Shown here piece by piece: positions 36,030-41,302 of a stretch of 41,302 bases of DNA. Position 1 is the first letter of the stretch; the number at the start of each line of letters is the position of its first letter. The DNA is taken from NCBI RefSeq assembly GCF_032854445.1, contig NC_088300.1:47239682-47280983 (forward strand), written 5' to 3'. Position numbers and translations under genes: made by a program. Source of the DNA: Liolophura sinensis (Eukaryota; Mollusca; Polyplacophora; Chitonida; Chitonidae). The notes beneath the pieces were generated by a model. That model was given only the letters and a program-made list of their open reading frames with translations, searched no databases and was not told the DNA's origin.

Positions 36030-37653
36030 TCTGCTACTATTTACAAGGATCGCCAGCGCAATATCTGCGCATTTGCTGCAATTGTGAATTCCTCAGTTGC
36101 AATGTACAGTAGAATGTATGGCCACTGCGGCCGAGGGTTCTACCTGCTGGTCAGGCCCTGCAACCCAGTTCAAATCATTTGAAGATGATTCCTGTTTCAG
36201 ATCACCGTCTCCGGAGGGGTTATAATGGCGACTTTACCCCTTTAATACTAGATGTTTAGAAAATTACAAAACAGCATTGTTGTACGCTTGGTTTCATGCC
36301 AAATTTTTAAATTATCAAAACAAATCTAAGCCCAATTTATGGCTAATGACATAGTCCTACACATTCAACTGTGGCAGCCATTGGCCGTCAGATAGGTGAG
36401 ATAGAATTGATATTCTTATCAAAACTTACTAGTATAGCTTTGCGATTAATTACCATTAAATCAGTGTTAGATCAAGATGTGACAGCAAGGTTACTTTTAT
36501 GGATCAAGAATTGTTTCAACTCTCATTTTATATAAAAGTGCATGGTTGGTAGATTGTAAGATCAGCTTTGTTGCTGACCTAATTATGATGGACTCAGAGA
36601 CCACCTCAGTTACAACACAGAGAACAAACTAGAACAAAAACATCCCCGATCTGCAAGAAAAGATAAATAAGCCAAATTAAAATTCTGCAGTGGTGTTAAT
36701 TGGTATGTCACAGAAGGAGTCGATACAGTTAATTCACAAGCTGAATAATGGTTTGTGTTGTATTTTTGTACACATCGACTTCTAATCAAGTCTTTTCCGC
36801 ACCATCCTTCAACCTGACTGTCACTTAAGTGTAGTATTTTTGAATTTAAAGTTCATAGAGTAAGTGAACAATAAAGTAATAATAATGTTCCACAACGTGA
36901 TATGATATACTTATCGTCACGATTGTCACTTAGTCAGCATTAAGTGTAAATACACAACTGTCACATCCCGCAAGAAGTTTGTTCCTGGATCGCTAACTGA
37001 TTGCCCCATGTGTCTTTCAAACAATGCTGTGAACAAGTTGACATACAGACGGACCAATTGACAGGATGATTTTATAGAGCTATTTACATGTAGTTTCTGC
37101 ATATAAAAGAAGATCCCATGTACTTTTCTTCTGCCACCAGTATAGTACTAAATCCCAAACCCTCCTCTATAAATTGTAGAATAAGGTGCCTGTTCTTATA
37201 CCATCAGTATGTTTTGATAAAGATATCATATTTGATATGCATGGTCATATTGCTGTCAACCAGGGTCCTACTTAAACTGGCTGTTTCGATCAGATTTCTA
37301 GTTTCCATAATAACTGAGGAGAATTGGAAGGTTTGAAAGATGTTAACACAATAATAGTCATACTATTTCACTCAGGGATTCCAAATTTGGTATAGAAGTT
37401 CAAATTAAGGAAAGATACATTCTTAGCTAAACTTGGGGTATGTTGATCAGGTGTCTGGTTTCTTTGACAGTAATCTATACAAAATAATCAAATTAAAAAT
37501 ATGAACAAATTGCACTGAAAATTGTTCTTTCATATATGCAAGGTTTAGGAATTTGGGTATTCATTGCATGTTCTCATTGAATGTTCTCATTGATGCTAGT
37601 TCTACCTTTCTTCAACCAGTGTTAATAGGTTGTAACACTATTTCTCATTGCAG
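36030..37653. other. Intron segment before the WDR4 exon at 37654
   Basis: No gene or repeat was recognised apart from ordinary AT-rich sequence. The last bases form the splice acceptor of the next WDR4 exon. Confidence 0.5.
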
Positions 37654-37810
37654 GTGTGTTGCGAGACGCTGCACGACATTAAGGTTCAGCCAGGATGACG
37701 CGACTGTGGTTGTCGCTGACAAATCAGGAGATGTGTTCAGGTTTTCTGTGGACAGACCGCAAGAGGAAGGGGAACTTCTGCTCGGTCACTTGTCCATGGT
37801 ACTGGACATG
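37654..37810 (+). CDS. WDR4: WDR4 exon (central propeller part)
   Basis: This exon carries the most diagnostic WDR4 residues. After a CAG acceptor ending at 37653, base 37654 completes the split Arg codon and the frame reads [51 protein letters not shown], ending in phase 0 at a consensus GTGAGT donor (37811). The [13 protein letters not shown] and LGHLSMLLDV motifs are hallmarks of WDR4/Trm82/wuho orthologues. The Asp-Lys of ADKSGD corresponds, by my alignment from memory, to human D121-K122 near the METTL1-binding face. The exon is 157 nt. The open frame that starts at ATG 37553 and ends at 38005 includes this exon but runs through both splice sites; only 37654-37810 is coding. Confidence 0.95.
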
Positions 37811-38640
37811 GTGAGTACTCTATTTTATGTTCTCATTATCACATTGATTTCCTATTTTAAACATGTTTTCACCATGATACGGTTGCTGTACTGCCAAAAT
37901 GGCATAAAACCATTTATTCATTTATTCAAACAGCCTTCATTAATTATTCCAAAAGACCAAACATTTTCCAGTTTTATTTTGTTTATACGGCTTGAAACCT
38001 GTTAATGGCCTGAGTTCCTCCCACCATGATGTTGGTTGCCATCATATAAGTGAAATATTATTGAGTATGGCATAAAACACCAATCAAGTAAATAAATCAA
38101 ATATATGGTTGTGCGTTATAAAATGATTAAGTTTCAAATTGGTCTTGTGACAGTAGGTACCACTGGCTCTTCTGGGGCCTATTTCATAAAATTGCAGACC
38201 TGGCTGTAGCAGGTTGCAATGCTTTCCTTGTGGAGTTGACCAGACCAGTACTGTGCAAGAGGAAAATCAAAACATAGGACAAATTGAAGAAAATGCATGC
38301 CTTAATTAACTTAAGAATAAAGCCTGTGAATTGCTAACATTTTTCTCTCTATGTGCATTTAAGCTCTGAATTAATGTAGAACAGCAGGTCGACGGCCATT
38401 TTAGAGCAGGATTAGACAAATCCCAATTCCTCTGTCAAACGTGTATAAAATTAATTACTGGTGATTGGCAGTTGGTGGTTTTAATTGAAGCAATGAAAGT
38501 GAGATTAGAACAGGCTAAGACCTATCCTACCAGGAAGGATATAATTGGAAGAGACCGGAAAGGATCTGACTCCAGCTCTGAAGCACTGTTCCCCTCTCAT
38601 CCCTCCATGTTTGCTTTGGCATCTTTGGCCTGATTTTCAG
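37811..38640 (+). other. WDR4: WDR4 intron, 830 bp
   Basis: Donor GTGAGT at 37811, acceptor TTTTCAG ending 38640, phase 0. It contains a truncated SINE tail at about 37999-38096 and otherwise no recognised feature. Confidence 0.9.
37999..38096 (+). mobile_element. Truncated SINE copy inside the short WDR4 intron
   Basis: GTTCCTCCCACCATGATG, TATAAGTGAAATATTATTGA and ATGGCATAAAACACCAATCA followed by AGTAAATAAATC match the body and 3' module of the family. No clear target duplication was found, so the left end is approximate. Confidence 0.85.
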
Positions 38641-38753
38641 ATACTGATACGAGACGATAAGTTTATGGTAACTTGTGACCGAGACGAGAAGGTTCGCATC
38701 AGCCATTTCCCCAATGCTTACAACATCCACACCTACTGTCTTGGACACACAGA
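38641..38753 (+). CDS. WDR4: WDR4 exon (propeller part with the CDRDEKVRI motif)
   Basis: Beginning in phase 0 after TTTTCAG, the exon reads ILIRDDKFMVTCDRDEKVRI, SHFPNAYNIHTYCLGHTE. It resembles fly wuho ([28 protein letters not shown] as I recall) even more than human WDR4. The Arg codon at 38695-38697 in DEKVR aligns with human R170, the site of a known disease substitution in WDR4, and is conserved here. The exon is 113 nt and ends in phase 2 at GTAGGT (38754), splitting the Glu codon. The apparent TAG stop directly after GAG lies in the intron. The next exon, expected to start by completing Glu and continue Phe-Val-Ser, was not found in the remaining 2.5 kb. Confidence 0.93.
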
Positions 38754-41302
38754 GTAGGTATTACTGTAGTGTGAGCAGCTGTTGTACTGGGTAAACATCT
38801 TCATAGGCCCAAGGCCCAGTGGTTGTGGGGCTTCTGAACTAAGGCACCCACATCAGCTGTGCAGCCAGGTCAAGTTGTGAACTGTTACACAGTAGATCTT
38901 AGAAATATAGTGTTTTCATTGGATGATAAGATAAGGGTTCCAGTGAAGGTAAAGATTCAGATAAAATTCACCCCACATTTGCTCAATTCAGCATGGTTGT
39001 CATTTTTTAATACATCAGTTTTTTTATAATTTGCCTTAAACATTACCCATACTAGACTGAATTTGTTTTTTGCAATTTTCTCATCCAAAGATGTAAATTA
39101 TTTGCAAGTAGGTGTTTTCTGGCATTTGCTACTGGGTTTAAGTTTCAAGAACATTGGAGAATTCTGGTTTATTGGAGACAACTTTCTCACAAAATAGCTA
39201 TTCAATCAGTTTCCAAGACTTCAAAATGTGATACAGTTGACTTGTTTAGCAGTTTGTTAACATCATCCCTATTTTATTGAGGAAAGTATTTTATACAGGT
39301 TTAGTCATGAAGTAATTGATACATTCTTTTCATTTTATAATTATGAAATTTACGTTGTTAAAGAATCCAAATTTTATCTTGAAGTGGTGCTGCTCCGTAT
39401 ACTTTTAACATGAAAGGTTGATAAACTTGAAGATTTTATCAGCAGGGAAATATTTGCTGTAATTGTTGACTCAGCTGTTGTCATTTAATGAAATCAGGTA
39501 AGTTTTAGAATTACATAAGGAACAAAGTTTAAGAGTGAATGTACCGTATGGCACTATTTTGTGTTGATCAACATTTCATACTGTGAAGGCACTAGTACAA
39601 GGCACTAGTGCACACATTTACCTCTGTAAATGATTTACATGTGACCTTATGAAGCTACAACACTTAATTGCCGTTAGAAGGGCAAATTGCCTAAAATTTC
39701 ACCAAAGACTTAGCTGCACATCTTTGATGGTGTCTGACAGTTGTATTGATCTTACAAAAGTGTTTTGAGGTTTGTTTGGAAAGTAGGGTGATATGCGGTT
39801 GGGAATATGTTTCAGCATGAAAAGTAATATTTGCAAAATTTATTGTCATTTACAGAGAAAATGAAAAAGTTTTGGGAAAATGGCTGATGATTTGCAGGGG
39901 AGATTCAAACAGCTCACAGTATTTCATGTAACATCGAGATGTAAATGTGACCTTTGACCTGTAAATGATCTACCTGAAGGAGAAAGGATCTAGGAATTTT
40001 AATTTAGGATATAATTGCCTGTTTACTTTCCTTGACTAAGGGAAGAGTTGAGTGGCAGTTAGCAAACAGGCTTGTGCTTTTCCTAGGGAGCCATCCTTTG
40101 AACAACTTATTGGCTTGACAAGCACACGTGTTTTCTATACGCTTATCAACCACAGCCCTAAAATTTAATTTGAAAAATGTCATGGTGGCAGATGTGGCGT
40201 GTTAAGATTGATTATTTGTTTGTAATTGTTAATTTGATAACACTGTCGAATGTCACTCGTGCTGGACACAATTGATGTAATGTTGTTGCATCTACTAGCG
40301 TATAATCATGAAAAAGCCTGTCAACGGTTGGCCAGATCTGGTGAGCAGACTGACAGTCACTCTCCCCAGACACTTCAGTTGTAATTGTCAACCAAACAGA
40401 ACAATTGTTTTAAGGTCGATAATCTGTCATTTCGCTGGATAGTCCGACAGGTGCATTTGTCATTGATTACTTAGATATACATCAGAACATAACCATGTCA
40501 ACGGCGCTAACAACTCGTGAATTGTCGCTTGACAAAGATCCCAACAATAGCGTTGAAAACTTGTGATACCTTTTACATTTAGATGGTGATGCCTCAACTT
40601 CATTATTATTAATTTGTGAATCCTTGCCTCAGATCGGTGGTTATCTCTCATGCCTTGTTTCTTGTGGAAGTTTAATACATTAGTGGTGGTAGAGAGGTCT
40701 CACCGAAAGTTCCTTTGTTTACTTCATGAAATAGCACTGTTTGCAACATGATTAGTGAATAGGTCCTTTTTTTGTGAGTCTGATACAAAAGGATTTACGT
40801 TTATTGATAAAACATTGTACAGCATTATTGTTAATGTAGGCAACATCTTGTCTAATACAAAACATTAAAACAGTGCAATAAAATGTACAGATATAATCCT
40901 CAGGATTTGGTGGTGAATTTCTTTACTAAGGCAGGGAAATAATAGAATATGCTAAGGGCTGGCTAGCATGCCCTCTGAAAATGTTATGATGTGACTAAAA
41001 AGGAGCTGTGAAAATCAAATGGATTGATCAAGTCATCTTTTGCTGTTATGTAGAGTATCATACATTGGTTCCTCCCAATTTTAATAAATGGACTTTAAGT
41101 ACCCTTATTATACATCGGGTGTTGTCTTTTTTTTTTTTTTTTTTTTAACTTGGTTTTTTCTCCAGCAAGTATTGTTTGAACCATTCATGCTACATGGAGA
41201 CTTAAGACCTCCGTAGACAAATAAGGCCGTTTGCCAAATACGTTTGTGTCCCCAGGGTTGTTTAATCGTAAGTTTTCCTGGGCAGGGATGTAATGTGACA
41301 AG
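38754..41302 (+). other. WDR4: Start of the next WDR4 intron, continuing past the window
   Basis: Donor GTAGGT at 38754; no acceptor followed by the expected Phe-Val-Ser-like continuation was seen before the window ends, so this intron is longer than 2.5 kb. A less AT-rich block lies at about 40150-40680 and shares ATGGTGGCAGA (40182-40192) with 28133-28143. A T20 tract is at 41127-41146. Otherwise nothing was recognised. Confidence 0.7.

Larger units (their letters stand above)
6942..37653 (+). other. WDR4: Very long WDR4 intron (30.7 kb)
   Basis: The donor GTAAG at 6942 and the acceptor TTTCTCATTGCAG ending at 37653 bound this intron. The reading frame continues across it without loss of conserved residues (STR joined to CVARRC), so the two flanking exons belong together. 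The intron contains four tandem arrays totalling about 4 kb, several short retroposon copies and a number of less AT-rich blocks. No exon of a nested gene on either strand was convincing. Confidence 0.88.

Noticed and set aside
37553-38005. 150-codon open frame as a single-exon gene
   Set aside because: Only 37654-37810 is coding (WDR4). The parts before and after lie in introns bounded by clear CAG and GTGAGT sites, and the translation outside is not protein-like.
38545-38757. 70-codon frame starting at ATG 38545 and ending at TAG 38757
   Set aside because: The real exon starts at 38641 after TTTTCAG and is left at the GTAGGT donor at 38754. The apparent stop and the upstream ATG are intronic.

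Overview
The window is animal genomic DNA, most likely from a mollusc or another lophotrochozoan. The evidence is spliced exons with GT..AG introns, AT-rich non-coding sequence, minisatellites, and a family of short retroposons whose AT-rich 3' tail is, to my recollection, common in molluscan and brachiopod genomes. Nothing bacterial or phage-like is visible (no operons, no CRISPR).

The one gene I can name is WDR4, on the + strand. WDR4 is the WD40 non-catalytic partner of the METTL1 tRNA (guanine-46-N7) methyltransferase (yeast Trm82/Trm8, fly wuho). Three internal coding exons are visible: 6804-6941, 37654-37810 and 38641-38753. They join in frame (phase 2, then phase 0) and encode roughly residues 60-190 of a protein of about 410. 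The start codon and the C-terminal half were not found. The first visible intron is very long (6942-37653, 30,712 bp), the second is 830 bp, and a third runs off the right edge.

Layout: 1-6803 is mostly featureless non-coding DNA with one full-length tRNA-headed SINE (1495-1761, with target-site duplications) and one exon-like or retropepsin-like open segment (2313-2450, or to a stop at 2489). The 30.7-kb intron holds four tandem arrays: a 20/23-bp array at 10024-10212, a roughly 37-bp array at about 15050-17280, a 47-bp array at 19521-20728, and a 14-bp array at 25219-25636. It also holds several 5'-truncated copies of the same SINE 3' module, and scattered blocks that look less AT-rich and more complex than the background. 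Those blocks could be regulatory elements, but conservation cannot be judged from one sequence. The 830-bp intron holds another SINE tail. No further exon was recognised to the right of 38753.

The points most worth a second look are the 30-kb intron inside a small housekeeping gene, the higher-order structure of the minisatellites, a 14-bp repeat that leaves all six reading frames open, retroposon insertions reduced to about 45-60 bp yet still flanked by target-site duplications, and the unexplained segment at 2313.
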